DNA of 64,000 bases from assembly GCA_022316685.1 (NCBI GenBank), contig JAKJHU010001563.1, positions 1 through 64,000 on the forward strand, written 5' to 3'. Shown piece by piece: positions 20,046 to 30,839 of the stretch (position 1 is its first letter; each line of letters begins with the position of its first letter). The position numbers were made by a program, and so were the translations under genes. Origin of the DNA: Progne subis subis (lineage: Eukaryota > Chordata > Aves > Passeriformes > Hirundinidae). Below the pieces are notes generated by a model. That model had not been told where the DNA came from, did no database searches, and saw only the letters and a list, made by a program, of their open reading frames with translations.

Positions 20046-20622
20046 TTGCGGATGGGTGCGCGTCCCAAAATATCTCAGATTTTACAGGCTTTTCCAGAAT
20101 TTAAAAGATACTTCAGAACTCCGAGCCCGCAGAGAACAGCTGTCAGTGTGCCGACGTCACCGAGGGGCGGGACAGAGAGGCAGCGAGCACGGAGATCATC
20201 AGTCGCATCAACCAAAGCATCGGTTTGGGAGGACACACCCACGCTGCATCATTTTTTTCCAGTTTCATATAAAAAATCAACCTCTTCAGAACAGCGATTC
20301 AAACAGAAGCCGAGAGAACCTCTGCCAATGCTGAAGGATGATGATGTGGTTGAGGAGGACCAGGAGATGTCAATCACAGATGAAGATATAATCAGAATCA
20401 CAGCATCAGAGGGGATTCCTGCCACAAGAGTAAAGGCACTTGAGTTCTCACAGCAAGCTTCATCATTTTTGTTATCTGAGGACTTTATGAACAAGTTTTT
20501 TCGCAGGTTCACTGAAACAGCATTTCGCCACGATCCCACATCTTCTTTCTCTCAAAGTTTTTTCTCAGGGACAGATGCTTCAGAAAAATTTGAGGATGTT
20601 CAGCAAACCCTGATTCCTCTCC

Positions 20623-20656
<34 letters not shown>

Positions 20657-22040
20657 GGAAAAAGAAAGAGAGAGAGAGAGAGAGAGAAAGAAAGGGAGAA
20701 AGAGAGAGAAAGAGAGAGAGAAAGAAAGGGAGAAGGAAAAAGAGAGAGAAAGGGAAACAGAGAAAGAAACAAAACCCGATGAGGTGAAGCCTGCAAAACA
20801 AGTGGGTTCAGGGAGAGATGAAGCAGCAAAGGAGACAATTTTAGAGGCAGACACTGCACAGGCTTCTGCCAAGCCAGAATTCCATCCAACAGATTGGACA
20901 GACATAAAGAAATACGCATTGAAAGGGGATACACTTTCAATGGGTTCAAAGGGCATGGCTATGCCAGTGACATATGATGCACAGGATGCAAACCCAAAAT
21001 GGGAGAGGTTGGATCGTGAAGTTGTCAGAGATCTGATGAAAGCCGTCCGTGACAATGGATTGGGGTCTCCATATTTCAAACAACTTTTAAAAGGGACATT
21101 TAATATATATGATTTAACACCATATGACCTCCGATCCCTTGCCTCGATGATCCTGAGTGATGCACAATTCATCATTTGGGAAGCAAAATGGAGAAAAATT
21201 TTAAATGATTACAGAATCAAATACCAAGGAGGAGCAAATGCAGGTTTCACATTGGCACAATTGGCCGGTGATCCACCGCTTGACAGTGCAGCTCGTCAAG
21301 CCAGGTTTCTTCCTCGAGATGTGTTGACAGACATCAAGGATGCAGCCAGAAAGGCAATGGTGCAAGTTTCACCAACAGAAGTCACAGAAAGTATTTTTAC
21401 AGAGGTGAGACAAGGTCCTTCAGAACCCTTCAGTGCATTCATCGATCGTCTCACACAGGCAGTGGACAGGCAAGTCACAGATGAAGCAGTGAAGTCACAT
21501 TTGATTCGGTGTCTTGCATTTGCAAATGCCAACCCAGAATGCAAGCGCGTCATCAGTGCAATGCCAGGCCAACCCACCATGGCAGAAATTCTTGAGGCAT
21601 GCAGCAAGGTGGGGACACCACAGCACGTTGCAGCAATTTTGGGAGATCAAGTGGAAAAAGCTGTCAAAGACGCATTTGCAAACTTTCAACAAAGACAGTG
21701 TTACAAGTGTGGAAGATCAGGGCATTTCAAGAAGGATTGTCCACAAATTACCAACAATGCAAATTCAACAGATCATTGTCCGACATGCGGGAGAGGGAAT
21801 TATCACCCTGCAAAAAACAATGCGAGTGGAAAAACTCAGTCGGGAAACTCCAGAAAGAGCGCGAATCGTCAACGCGCGACGACACAAGTGCTGGCGATGG
21901 CTCAAGAGCAGGTTCCGCAAGGGGGACAATCATCGGGGAACAACAATCCAGCGCCCTCAGCAGGACAATTTGTAGGATCCCCAGTGATCCAGAGTTACTC
22001 CCACCAGGGGCGCAATGTGACTTGGCAACTTCCAAAGTGA
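20046..22040 (+). CDS. Gag capsid and nucleocapsid, class II ERV
   Basis: A 664-codon frame forming the larger part of Gag. It contains an acidic/phospho-type linker, a long Arg/Glu repeat (about residues 195-240), and a capsid with a major homology region around VRQGPSEPFSAFIDRLTQAV (about residues 455-475). A CCHC zinc knuckle CYKCGRSGHFKKDC (about 550) is followed by a second Cys-rich box CPTCGRGNYH. The first ATG is at 20,052, but the true Gag start is upstream at 18,783 in the same frame. The frame overlaps pro, and the -1 shift site lies at 21,812. Confidence 0.88.
20625..20772 (+). repeat. GA-rich microsatellite inside gag
   Basis: About 150 bp of GAGA/GAAA-type purine repeat without pyrimidines, in frame with gag. 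It encodes alternating Arg-Glu and Lys-Glu, which would form a highly charged single helix between linker and capsid. Confidence 0.92.
21812..21818 (+). promoter_or_regulatory. gag-pro -1 frameshift heptamer A AAA AAC
   Basis: In the gag frame the codons read GCA AAA AAC, placing A AAA AAC in the correct X XXY YYZ phase. Slipping back one base enters exactly the frame that encodes dUTPase and protease. The same heptamer is used at the gag-pro junction of mouse mammary tumour virus. Confidence 0.85.
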
Positions 22041-22696
22041 TATGTTTTTTGGATGACAATTATGCAGTGATACCCACTGGTGTCACTGGATCCTCGTGGA
22101 AGAGACAGGACTTTCTAATTATAGGTAAGGACAGAAGCAGTGTTTTGGGACTTGTTATTTACCCTTCTGTCATTTCAGCAGATCGCAATGACGAGTTGAC
22201 AGTTTTAGCGAAGCCTCATCAGCCACCATTGATCATTCCTCCAAACACCTCGATTGCCAGGGCAATTGCATTGCCACCTCATGCAGCAGAACAAGTCTTG
22301 CCAGTGCTCCGGGAACAAGATCCTCCTTCAGGTGAGCACATGGAGGTTCATGCCTCCTGGGTGAAACACATAGGCCGAGACAGACCAATTCTCGTCTGTG
22401 AATTGACCCAGGGTGACAAGACAATCGCAGTCAAAGGGATGCTCGACACAGGGGCGGACGTCACAGTAATTTCATATCTTTTTTGGCCCAAGAATTGGAA
22501 CTTAATTGCTCCCTTGAGTCCTCTTTCAGGCATAGGGGGGAACACCTTATGTCTGCAGAGTGAAGATGCGGTTGTTGTCTCGGGGCCAGGAGGTAAGACT
22601 GCAATCATTCGCCCATTTGTTGTGCAAAGACCCATCACAGTGTGGGGAAGGGACATTTTAGTACAATGGGGCGTGAGGTTGGAAGTGGATTTTTAG
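21818..22696 (+). CDS. dUTPase-protease (pro) frame, class II ERV
   Basis: The dUTPase part (about 22,040-22,330) shows conserved blocks including [17 protein letters not shown] and a C-terminal [14 protein letters not shown]; its role is to keep dUTP out of viral DNA. The aspartic protease follows, with [11 protein letters not shown] as active site and GRDILVQWG near the end. The frame is uninterrupted from the frameshift site to TAG at 22,694. A DU-PR fusion in its own frame is a betaretroviral hallmark. A second slippery site sits at its last codons. Confidence 0.88.
   Translation, partial: QCEWKNSVGKLQKERESSTRDDTSAGDGSRAGSARGTIIGEQQSSALSRTICRIPSDPELLPPGAQCDLATSKVICFLDDNYAVIPTGVTGSSWKRQDFLIIGKDRSSVLGLVIYPSVISADRNDELTVLAKPHQPPLIIPPNTSIARAIALPPHAAEQVLPVLREQDPPSGEHMEVHASWVKHIGRDRPILVCELTQGDKTIAVKGMLDTGADVTVISYLFWPKNWNLIAPLSPLSGIGGNTLCLQSEDAVVVSGPGGKTAIIRPFVVQRPITVWGRDILVQWGVRLEVDF
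22687..22693 (+). promoter_or_regulatory. pro-pol -1 frameshift heptamer G GAT TTT
   Basis: The heptamer overlaps the last two sense codons of pro (GAT TTT, then TAG). A -1 slip avoids the stop and enters the RT frame as GFLVGAT. Mouse mammary tumour virus uses the closely similar G GAU UUA at this junction. Confidence 0.8.
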
Positions 22697-23484
22697 TGGG
22701 GGCCACTGTGGCACTCACCACTTTGAAATTGACCTGGAAAACAGACAATCCTGTCTGGGTGGATCAGTGGCCCCTCGAAAGGAAAAAATTGAGTGCTCTC
22801 AAAAATTTAATCAGGGAACAATTGGAAAAGGGACACATTGTACCAACAAACAGTCCCTGGAATTCCCCAGTGTTTGTCATTCGCAAGAAAGCCTCTGGAT
22901 CATGGAGATTGCTTCATGATCTCAGAAAAATCAATGAGGTCATTGAGGAAATGGGACCACTTCAGCTGGGGCTTCCATCTCTCTCAATGATTCCGAGAGA
23001 TTGGCCGCTTGTGATCATTGATCTCAAAGACTGTTTTTTCAACATTCCACTTCATCCAGATGATGCTCCTCGATTTGCCTTTTCCATCCCAAGTGTCAAC
23101 AGGGAGGAGCCTCTGCAGAGATACCATTGGGTTGTTCTTCCTCAAGGACTCCGGAACTCGCCGACCATCTGCCAATGGTTTGTTGCACGGGCACTGTCTC
23201 CAGCTCGAGAGAAACATCCAGGAGCAAAAATCATTCATTATATGGATGATCTGCTCATTGCAGCACCGACACAAGAATTGCAGAGAGCTCGTGACTGTGT
23301 GATCACAGAGGTGCAACATGCAGGTTTGGAAATTTCAACTTCAAAAATTCAGGAAATTGCACCTTGGAGATACTTAGGATGGAAAATCACTGAACAAACA
23401 GTGAAACCACAGAAAATAGAAATTAAACAGAAGTTAACAACTTACAGGATTTGCAACAACTTTTGGGGGAAATCAACTGGATGA
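22693..23484 (+). pseudogene. Reverse transcriptase (fingers, palm), class II ERV
   Basis: RT blocks in order: [52 protein letters not shown] and [10 protein letters not shown], all with intact catalytic aspartates. The frame closes at 23,484 soon after the thumb begins. The remaining RT continues from about 23,450 in another frame, indicating a single-base change near 23,440. Without that break pol would be continuous for more than 2 kb. Confidence 0.92.
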
Positions 23485-25019
23485 GATCCATCTTAGGGAT
23501 CACAAATGATGAACTTGCGCCGTTGTTCAATCTCTTGAAAGGGGACAGTAACATCAAATCTCCCAGGAGCCTCACCCCAGAGGCTCGGGAGGCCCTTGAG
23601 AAAATTGCTGGAGCCCTCCAGCAGAGACAGGCACATCGCTTTGTAACATCTTTACCTTTTTTTCTTGCAGTGTTGGGGGAAAAAATACAGTTGTATGGAT
23701 TGATTTTTCAGTGGGATTCATCACAGAAAGACCCATTGTTGATTTTAGAGTGGATTTTTTTATCTTACAGGTCTCCGAGGACGATCCTCTCAAGTCTGGA
23801 AATGATAGCTCAGATCATCATCAAAGCTAGGACCAGGCTGCAAACAATGGCAGGCAAAGATTTTACAACAATTTACCTGCCTTTGAAAAAAGATTATTTT
23901 GATTGGGCTTTGCAAAAGTCAGAGGATTTGCAGATTGCATTGTTAGATTACTCAGGTGTTTGTACTATTCATTTCCCAAGTCACAGGCTGTTGAAAGCAA
24001 AAATAAGTTTCAGAGAAAAACCGAAAATAAGTGAGGTGCCGTTGGATGCAATAACAGTTTTTACCGACGGCTCAGGAAAGACTCACAAATCAGTAAGTAC
24101 ATGGCAGGATGACATCACGGGGGAGTGGAAATCAGATATAAGAATAGTACAAGGGTCACCACAAATAGTAGAATTAGCAGCAGTGGTCAGAACTTTTGAG
24201 CTGTTCCAGCAACCTTTTAACTTGATCACAGACTCAGCTTACATAGCTAATGTGGTCAAGAGGCTTGAGGGTTCACTTTTGAGAGAAGTTGACAATGAAA
24301 AATTGTATTCATATTTACTATGCGTGAGGACATTGTTGCAAAACAGAAAACATAAATACTTTGTCTCTCACATCAGAGCACATTCATCCCTTCCAGGTTT
24401 TTTAGCAGAAGGCAATGCACACGCAGACAAATTGACCATGCCAATTTCAAGGACTTTACCGAACATTTTTGAACAGGCAAAATTGAGTCATGCATTCTTT
24501 CATCAGAATGCTCAAGCACTAATGGAAGGCTTTCACATTTCCAAAAGTCAGGCAAAAGAAATCATTAGTGCTTGCCCAGATTGCCAGCTTGTGCAGCCTC
24601 CTGCATCAATGGGAGCAGTCAATCCAAGAGGATTGCACAGTTTGCAATTATGGCAAACTGATGTCACAAAATATCCATCCTTTGGGAAACTCAAAAATGT
24701 TCATGTTTCAGTTGACACATTTTCAGGTGCAGTCTTCGCATCATTGCACACAGGTGAGACAGCACAACACGCTTGTCGACATTTCTTGCAGGCATTTGCA
24801 TCTTTAGGCGTGCCGCAAGAAATCAAAACAGACAACGGACCAACATACATAGGGAAAGTGCTTGACAAATTCCTGAAGAGGTGGGGTGTCCATCATACCT
24901 TTGGTATCCCACACTCTCCAACAGGTCAGGCAATCATTGAAAGAACACATCAAACATTGAAATCCCTTTTGGACAGACAAAAAGAGGAGAAGCAGACGCA
25001 ACACCATACATGCGCTTGA
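23451..25019 (+). pseudogene. RT connection, RNase H and integrase, class II ERV
   Basis: A 522-codon frame. RNase H shows VFTDGSGK (about residue 205), a conserved Glu in IVELAAV, TDSAYI and a C-terminal Asp in GNAHADKL. Integrase begins with the HHCC finger (HAFFHQNAQ... CPDCQ). Its core has the catalytic triad: Asp in WQTDVTKY, Asp in KTDNGPTY and Glu in AIIERTHQ. The frame ends at 25,019 by a shift, after which the C-terminal domain continues elsewhere. It is adjacent to RT, with a small overlap. Confidence 0.9.
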
Positions 25020-25330
25020 ATAAAGCCTTGTATGTGTTGAATTTTCTCAATGGCTCTTTTACAGAGCCAACTCCACCAATCATGAGGCATTTTTCAAACA
25101 GCACGAGAGCAAAACTGAAGGAAAACCCTTTAGTTTTGGTCAGAAACCCAGAAACAGGTCAAATTGAAGGACCATTCAAATTGATAACTTGGGGCAAGGG
25201 ATTTGCTTGTGTCTCCACAGCAGTTGGGCCAAAGTGGCTGGCAGCAAGACACGTGAAACCGTACCGAGTCCAGACGCAAGCAGAGACGGACCCCAAGACC
25301 GGAGGAAGAGAAGTGGGCACGCAGACGTGA
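25010..25330 (+). pseudogene. Integrase C-terminal domain, class II ERV
   Basis: Begins with LNKALYVLNFLNG, the end of the core, and continues into the SH3-like DNA-binding part with the blocks PLVLVRNPETGQIEGPFKL and GPKWLAARHVKPY. It is split from the core by one frame change near 25,005. It ends at TGA 100 bp before env. Confidence 0.85.
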
Positions 25331-25433
25331 GCTGGTGTCAGAGCAGCAGACATCCCTTCGTTCTACGTGCAAAAAAGACTCTGGGACTTGAGTTCTTTGG
25401 GACTTGGGTGGTGTTGCATTTTTAGGGATTCCC

Positions 25434-26762
25434 ATGAGAAAAAGGTCATTGAAAATGAAAGAACTATCCTTATGCCTCATTCTCTTCTTGGTTGCCTTGA
25501 GCAATGCGGCAGTTTTGCCCGTGGCTCAACCAAAAGAGAATGTTTGGGAAACTCTAGCCAATGCATCAGGTTTGGATACCATCTGCCTGACACACTCAAG
25601 ACCAGGGAAACCTTTCTCAACATGTTTAGTAGGATTGCCAGTGACCGAATGGCCGATTCCAAAAAACATCCCTTCAGAAATTTCAAAGTCCATTGTAAAT
25701 CCAGTGGACCAATGGGATGTTTGGGTGAAATTCCTTCCTGTGGCTCCTTTTGAACCCCAGGAACTGGAAATTCTTGGATCAGTCCCAATGCAATTCTGTG
25801 TGAAATTCGGCCTTTCTGGAGTGGCAAAAAATAAAACTATAGACGTCACTCCAAACCTCAATTTTTACAGAAATTCATCATCTTGGTGTAATTACACTAA
25901 GATGCTGAAAAAACCATCCAATCATGTTCCAGCTCAGTTACCAAGGGGAAACTTTTTCATTTGTGGGAACAAAATTTGGCCCGCGATTCCTGCAAATGCC
26001 ACAGGTGGTCTGTGCAGCATTGGAATGCTTTCATTGCTAACACCCGACATGACACTGATGAGAGAACTAAAACAGAGAGGGAAAAGATCAGTTCAAATGT
26101 ATGACCCAAATTGTGATGATGAAGTTCACACATGGAGCAAGGCTCAGAGAATTGCAGTTGCAATTTTTTACCCACAGGTAGCATCAGGAGCAGCCTTGAC
26201 ACAATTGGATCATGTGGGTTGTTGGCTGAGCAAACATGCTCGAGCTGTCTCTCTTGCACTAAGTGACATGTTGTTAGACATTGACAGTGTAAGACGAGCA
26301 ACTCTCCAAAACAGGGCAGCGATTGATTACCTTTTGCTGACCCACGGGCATGGGTGTGAGGAATTTGAGGGAATGTGCTGCATGAATTTGTCAGATCATT
26401 CCAAATCCATTCATGAAAACGTCAGGCAATTGCAGGAGAGTGTGAACAAACTTGGAGAGGTAACTGCATCATGGATGGATGGTTTGTTCAATTTGTTTAA
26501 CCTTTCATCACTGTGGAAGGAACTTTTAAAAATAGTTATATATATTTTAATGAGGCTTGTAATCCTTCTCATGATTTTGCCGTGTTTGTTTCTATGTATA
26601 CGGCGAGCCGTGGACAGAGTGGCCAAAGAAGTGTTTTTTGGTTCAAACAGGAGGGGGAGATGTTGGAGTCCAGGGCATTCCTTTGGTTGCCCTGGAGGGT
26701 CAGAGACCTGGGCAGGGGGCTCTGAGACCCCAGCCCAGAGCTCAGAGAGACTCTGGCTTTGA
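25434..26762 (+). CDS. Intact env, alpharetrovirus-like, class II ERV
   Basis: A 442-residue frame from ATG at 25,434. Signal peptide is residues 1-25. The surface subunit is short (about 190 residues) with several N-glycosylation sites (NAS, NKT, NSS, NYT, NAT). A furin site RGKR is at 215-218. In the transmembrane subunit, cysteines 227 and 263 flank a hydrophobic internal fusion segment. An immunosuppressive-like LQNRAAIDYL starts at 291, and the covalent-linkage motif CX6CC (C308, C315, C316) follows. A membrane anchor is at about 364-388. The last 34 codons lie inside the 3' LTR. It is the only major gene of this provirus without a visible break. The SU is much shorter than in avian leukosis viruses. 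Confidence 0.88.
   Translation: MRKRSLKMKELSLCLILFLVALSNAAVLPVAQPKENVWETLANASGLDTICLTHSRPGKPFSTCLVGLPVTEWPIPKNIPSEISKSIVNPVDQWDVWVKFLPVAPFEPQELEILGSVPMQFCVKFGLSGVAKNKTIDVTPNLNFYRNSSSWCNYTKMLKKPSNHVPAQLPRGNFFICGNKIWPAIPANATGGLCSIGMLSLLTPDMTLMRELKQRGKRSVQMYDPNCDDEVHTWSKAQRIAVAIFYPQVASGAALTQLDHVGCWLSKHARAVSLALSDMLLDIDSVRRATLQNRAAIDYLLLTHGHGCEEFEGMCCMNLSDHSKSIHENVRQLQESVNKLGEVTASWMDGLFNLFNLSSLWKELLKIVIYILMRLVILLMILPCLFLCIRRAVDRVAKEVFFGSNRRGRCWSPGHSFGCPGGSETWAGGSETPAQSSERLWL
26649..26660 (+). promoter_or_regulatory. Polypurine tract, class II ERV
   Basis: AGGAGGGGGAGA lies immediately before the 3' LTR start TGTTGG, the normal position for plus-strand DNA priming. It also forms part of the env coding frame. 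Confidence 0.85.
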
Positions 26763-27306
26763 TCTCAGTCCATGGGAAAAACTTCCTAAACTGAGAGAGG
26801 GTTTGCAGGCCACGGGAGTGTGAAAAATAGTAGTTTAGTTTATCACAGAGTGAAAAAAATAGTAATTTTAGGTTCATAGCATTAGAGTGAATGGGGACAA
26901 GATGGAGAATCTGGGGCGTTGCCTCCTTCTTCTTCCTTCTCTTTCCCTCACTCCATTTCTGCTATGACGTTGGCACAAAGTAGTTAGTGAGGATTGGGTC
27001 AGTGTATAGATGACCTTTTTAGTAATAGTGATAGACATTGGTAAGAAATAGTAAATAACGAACACGTAGTAATTAGTATAAAAGATTAAGGACTGCCCAG
27101 CTCGGGGGGAGACGTGAGAAGTCCATGCAGCTGCAAACATCATGTTAGACTGTGAGAAATTTGTAAGATAAGAAACAATAAACGAAAAATGCAACCTTGA
27201 AAAATCTACACCTGAAGACTCCGTCTCTTCCTTCGGCTTGGCTCGGAGCTGTGCAGGGGGAAAAGGGACCCTGAAACCACCTGAATGTTGGGGAAGCCCC
27301 CCGACA
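26661..27306 (+). repeat. 3' LTR of the class II ERV
   Basis: Nearly identical to the 5' LTR, with TATA at 27,077 and AATAAA at 27,177. The few differences include a 1-bp indel before AATAAA and substitutions near 26,883 and 26,963. It runs straight into the dispersed ~50-bp repeat array at 27,307. Confidence 0.95.
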
Positions 27307-28010
27307 CATGGGACCCCATGGTACCAAATGTCCATTGTGACATTGTGGGGCCTTGTGGAATCCTGGAGACCATTATGACACTTTGAGGCCTCATTGAACC
27401 AAGGGGCTCTGCAGAACCTTTGGAACTAAGCAGACCCTGCTGACATTGTGAGTCTCCATGGAACCAAGGGTCCATTGTGACACTGTGGAGGAGACTCCTG
27501 TGACAGTGCAAGGCCTCATGGAAGCAAGAGGGGACAACTGTGATGCTATGGACCCCAATGGAGGCGAGGGGCCACTGTGACACAGCTGGGCCTCATGCAG
27601 CCAAGGGGCCATTGTGATCCCAAGGAGCTCAATAGAACCAAGGGACCACTGTGACACTGCAGGACTATATGGAATCATGGAGAACTTAGTGACACTCTGC
27701 AGCCTCCTGGAACCAAGGGGGCCATTGTGTCATTGTGTCCTTGTGCAGCTCCATAGAGCCAAGGAAACCATTTTGACACTGCAAGGCCTGGTAGAAGCAA
27801 GGGGCCAATGTGGAACCTCAGAAGAAGGGAGGTCATTGTGACATTGCAAGGCCCCATGGAATCATGGAGACCATGGTGACACTGCAGGGCCCCACAGAAC
27901 CAAAGGGCCATTGTGAACCTGCTGGGCCTCATGGAAGCAAGGGGCCATTGTGACACCTCAGAAGCAAGGAGAACATTGTGACACTACAGGGCTTCATGGA
28001 ACCAAGGAGA
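27307..28010 (+). repeat. Tandem array of the dispersed ~50-bp repeat
   Basis: About a dozen or more imperfect units built on CATGGAACCAAGGGGCC, ATTGTGACACTGCAGGGCC. Unit length varies around 45-60 bp. Frames through it are repeat artefacts. The same family appears inverted at 30,840-31,372 and at four other places in the window. Confidence 0.88.
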
Positions 28011-29199
28011 GATGGAACAGATCTGTGTAGTTTGGCCTCCCAGGGGCTACCTGACAGTTCCAGCTGATCTTAGAATACAGAGGGCTGCCTCTCATCAGCC
28101 TCTTGAGAACTGGGGGCTCTGTGCTTTCCTTCCTATGGAAAAGAATCATTTGTCTATCCAGGCGCCCACGGCCAAAATTGATGCTCCCCTAGAAAAATTC
28201 CCTATATGCAAAGGTTTTCCCAGATAAAAGCTGCCAGGACAGAGAGCTCTTGGTGGCCTTGGCCTCTGGTGGTCACCTCTCACTTCAAGTAGCCTTGAGG
28301 AAAGTATCTGAATAGGTTTGATTATTGGAACATCAACTAGTCTCATCCTCTGGAAAACTCAAATGCTCTTTGGATTGCATGTAGGGTTTTTTGTTTGTTT
28401 TTTTTCTCATTACATACTATGCATGAAATATTATTTTCAGCAAAAAATTATTATTCTTATCACTCTACCAGTGTTATCTGACACAAAACACCTCTTCAAC
28501 ATATGGATCCAGGGCTCCTGTACAAGAAAACACAAAGAAGAATCCAGCAGGAATGATTTGTCCCTACTCCCATCTGTCCCAACTCCTCTGGAGCTGGAGG
28601 AGCAGCCCCAGCACTTGGGAGGGCTCCAGGGGTCACAAGCTCAGCTCCCACACAGAGAACTCGTGGACCCTGGGGTGCTTTTCTTGGCCCCTGCACGCTC
28701 ACACAGGCTGAGATGGACACTGATGGTTTCTGTGGCAGGCTCTCTCAGCCCAGCGCAGCTCCCTCCAAGCTCTGCCAGCTGCCCTGAGCTCTCGGCAGCA
28801 CCAAGGGCCTCTCCCCAGCACAGCCCAGCCGGCTCTGGCCCCACAGCTCTGCTCAGGGCAGGCTCTGGACAAGCCCAGCTCCCTCAGCCTCTGCTCGGAG
28901 CCAAAGGTCTCCAGCCCCACCTTGGGGCCCTTCCCTAACCCTGCTGCAGCTTCCAGACATCTTTCCTGCCCTGGGGAACCCAACCCAGGCCACAGTGGCC
29001 TGGATCATGCACGTCCTTGATGTCCTGGTCACACAGCCCAGCCCCTTGTCCCTGTGTCAGGCTCTGGGGTTGATTTGTGGAACATCCTTGGGGGAGGCTG
29101 CAGTGCTGGGGGCAGGGGGGACCCAGGGGGACAGGGGACCCTGCTGGGCACGAGGAGCAGGGGAGACTTCTCTGGGGGGAAATGTGAGTGGGGGCCAGG
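28011..29199. other. No gene recognised; GC-rich low-copy sequence
   Basis: 28,011-28,540 is unremarkable. 28,560-28,990 is C-rich with CAGCCCAGC-like phrases, and a 206-codon frame across it has no domain. Nothing else is supported. Confidence 0.45.
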
Positions 29200-29425
29200 G
29201 CAGAGTGACCAACACAGTGACCTCACACAGCCCTGCTGTGTAATGTCGCAGCCCCTGTGCTGTCACAGCCCACCCCATTGTGTCACACAGCTGCCCTGTG
29301 CTGTCAAAGCCTGCTCTCTGATGTCACACAGCCACTGTGACATCACAGAGCCTCCTCTGTTATCCTATAGCTGATCAATGATCTCACATAACCCACTCTG
29401 TGATGTCATAGCCCAGTCTGTGTGC
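29200..29425 (+). repeat. TGATGTCACAGCC-type minisatellite
   Basis: About eight to ten imperfect units of 20-27 bp with the core TGT(G)ATGTCACA(CA)GCC. The core contains TGATGTCA/TGACATCA, close to a cAMP-response-type palindrome, so many such sites cluster here by repetition. Confidence 0.7.
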
Positions 29426-30813
29426 AGTTACTGATTTGGGCCTCTAAAAGCTGGACCCACTTTAACAGTGTATTTGGAGATCTCACCTATGGATGGACAC
29501 TCATCACAGGATTTTGCCAATTACTGGAAAGGGTTCTCCAGATCCTCTCTGTGAAACAAGGCTCTCCAGTGACTGCAGACTCTGGATGATGGTAAAGTAT
29601 TTAGGCAACTGGTGATGTATCTTTCTCAATTCCAGTCTTTCTTTCTTCTATGAATGGTTAGCTTCATTACTTTGCTTACTTTTTCTTGTTGCTAAAGCCA
29701 AGTCTGTAGTTTCATGGATTATATAATTTTACTTATGTGTTGCCTTTATACTCATAGTAAAATAAGATCATTCTCTCTGTGTCTGTGTTCTTTAAATCAC
29801 CCCTCTCAATTGGCAGAACACTTTCTAATAGTCAAACTGTGTGAGAAACTTTCTACCCGGGGCAGGGCTGTCTGTGCAGCCCCACAGGTGCCACGGGCTG
29901 TGCAGGAGCTGGCAGAGGCTGCCCAGCAGGGAGGCCATGGGGCACAGAGCCCCAAGGCTGCTGTGGGCACCACGGCACAGGGGCCGTTTCCACCCGCAAT
30001 GCTCCTGTCCTGCCCTGCACCTGCACAGGGGCTGTGGCACCATGGCTGGGCCAGCGCGGCACAAAGGGGCCACGCAGCCGCTGCCGGGGCTGACAGCAAG
30101 GCCAGGCACACACAGGGAATTGCTGGGCATTGCCTGGGCTGGGCAGGGCTGACTGTGGGAAGGGCAGAGCTCAGCTGCCCTTGGTGGCTGCAGGAAAAGT
30201 CCAGAGCCCAAAGAGCCTCCATGGCTGTGCTGGAGACCAAGGCTGGAGGAGGGAAAGGCAGGATGCTGTGGGATGGAGAAGGAGATTGAATTCCAGCAGA
30301 CACTGATGTGAGGCTTAGGAAGGCTTGGATGGAAGAGAAACTTCACATGCCTGACAGAGGGGGATGTTGACAAATGTAAAACCATCTCCACCTGGTGAGC
30401 ACACACAATGCTTGTTCTTCAAAACCCATGAGCCCATGGAACTGCACAATGCCCATTGTGTAAGAAGGAGAATTGGAGAGTGACCAGCTCCAGTTGTGCC
30501 AACTTCTAACAGTCCACCAGGCTGTCAGGTGTGACTGTGGCATCACCAACCACCAGGGACCACCAAAGAGACCCCCTGGATGGAAGAACACCTCTGTGAA
30601 TGGAAGAGAAAATCAGTTAATGATTTCAGGGAAATTATTACCTATGTATGCTTATTCTGTTACAATCACTGAATATGTTTGTAAAATAAAGCCTGTAAGC
30701 AGGAACTTTCCTGTACTCAGCATGCACACCTTTGGAAGGAGCAATTACCCCTTGTGCATCTGGCTGAATAAAGAATGCTGCTTTTTCCTGATCCCTTGGT
30801 ATTAAGCAGTTTC
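29426..30813. other. No gene recognised; possible LTR end at its right side
   Basis: 29,860-30,280 is GC-rich with compositional frames on both strands. 30,630-30,813 contains two AATAAA signals (near 30,685 and 30,767), the second in GAATAAAGAATGCTGC, an arrangement seen at R/U5 of some LTRs. No partner LTR or coding sequence was found. Confidence 0.35.
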
Positions 30814-30837
30814 TTTTTTTTTTTTTTTTTTTTTTTT
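30814..30837. repeat. Poly-T tract (24 nt)
   Basis: An uninterrupted run of 24 T at the boundary between the LTR-like sequence and the repeat array. It may be a retroposition tail on the minus strand or a slippage product. Confidence 0.9.
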
Positions 30838-30839
30838 CA

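Larger units (their letters stand above)
17745..27306 (+). mobile_element. Class II ERV: betaretrovirus-like gag/pro/pol with alpharetrovirus-like env
   Basis: A 9.6-kb provirus with paired 644/646-bp LTRs, a myristoylation-type gag start, one zinc knuckle plus a second Cys-rich box, a dUTPase fused to protease, RT with YMDD, RNase H, integrase and a full env. Gag, pro and pol lie in three successive -1 frames, as in mouse mammary tumour virus. Env has the cysteine-flanked internal fusion segment typical of avian alpharetroviruses. The LTRs differ at only about a dozen places by eye, so it is fairly young, yet gag and pol each carry frameshifts. The outer flanks (ACATCT and CATGGG) do not match. 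Confidence 0.93.

Noticed and set aside
20580..21175. Leu/Phe/Ser-rich frames antisense to gag
   Set aside because: They arise from the GA-rich microsatellite read backwards; gag on the plus strand has real domains.
27614..27956. Several 75-100 codon frames in the 27.3-28.0 kb array
   Set aside because: Unit-length periodic translations of the dispersed repeat on both strands.
29200..29425. Clustered cAMP-response-like sites as a regulatory element
   Set aside because: The TGATGTCA-like words are part of a minisatellite unit and there is no promoter context.
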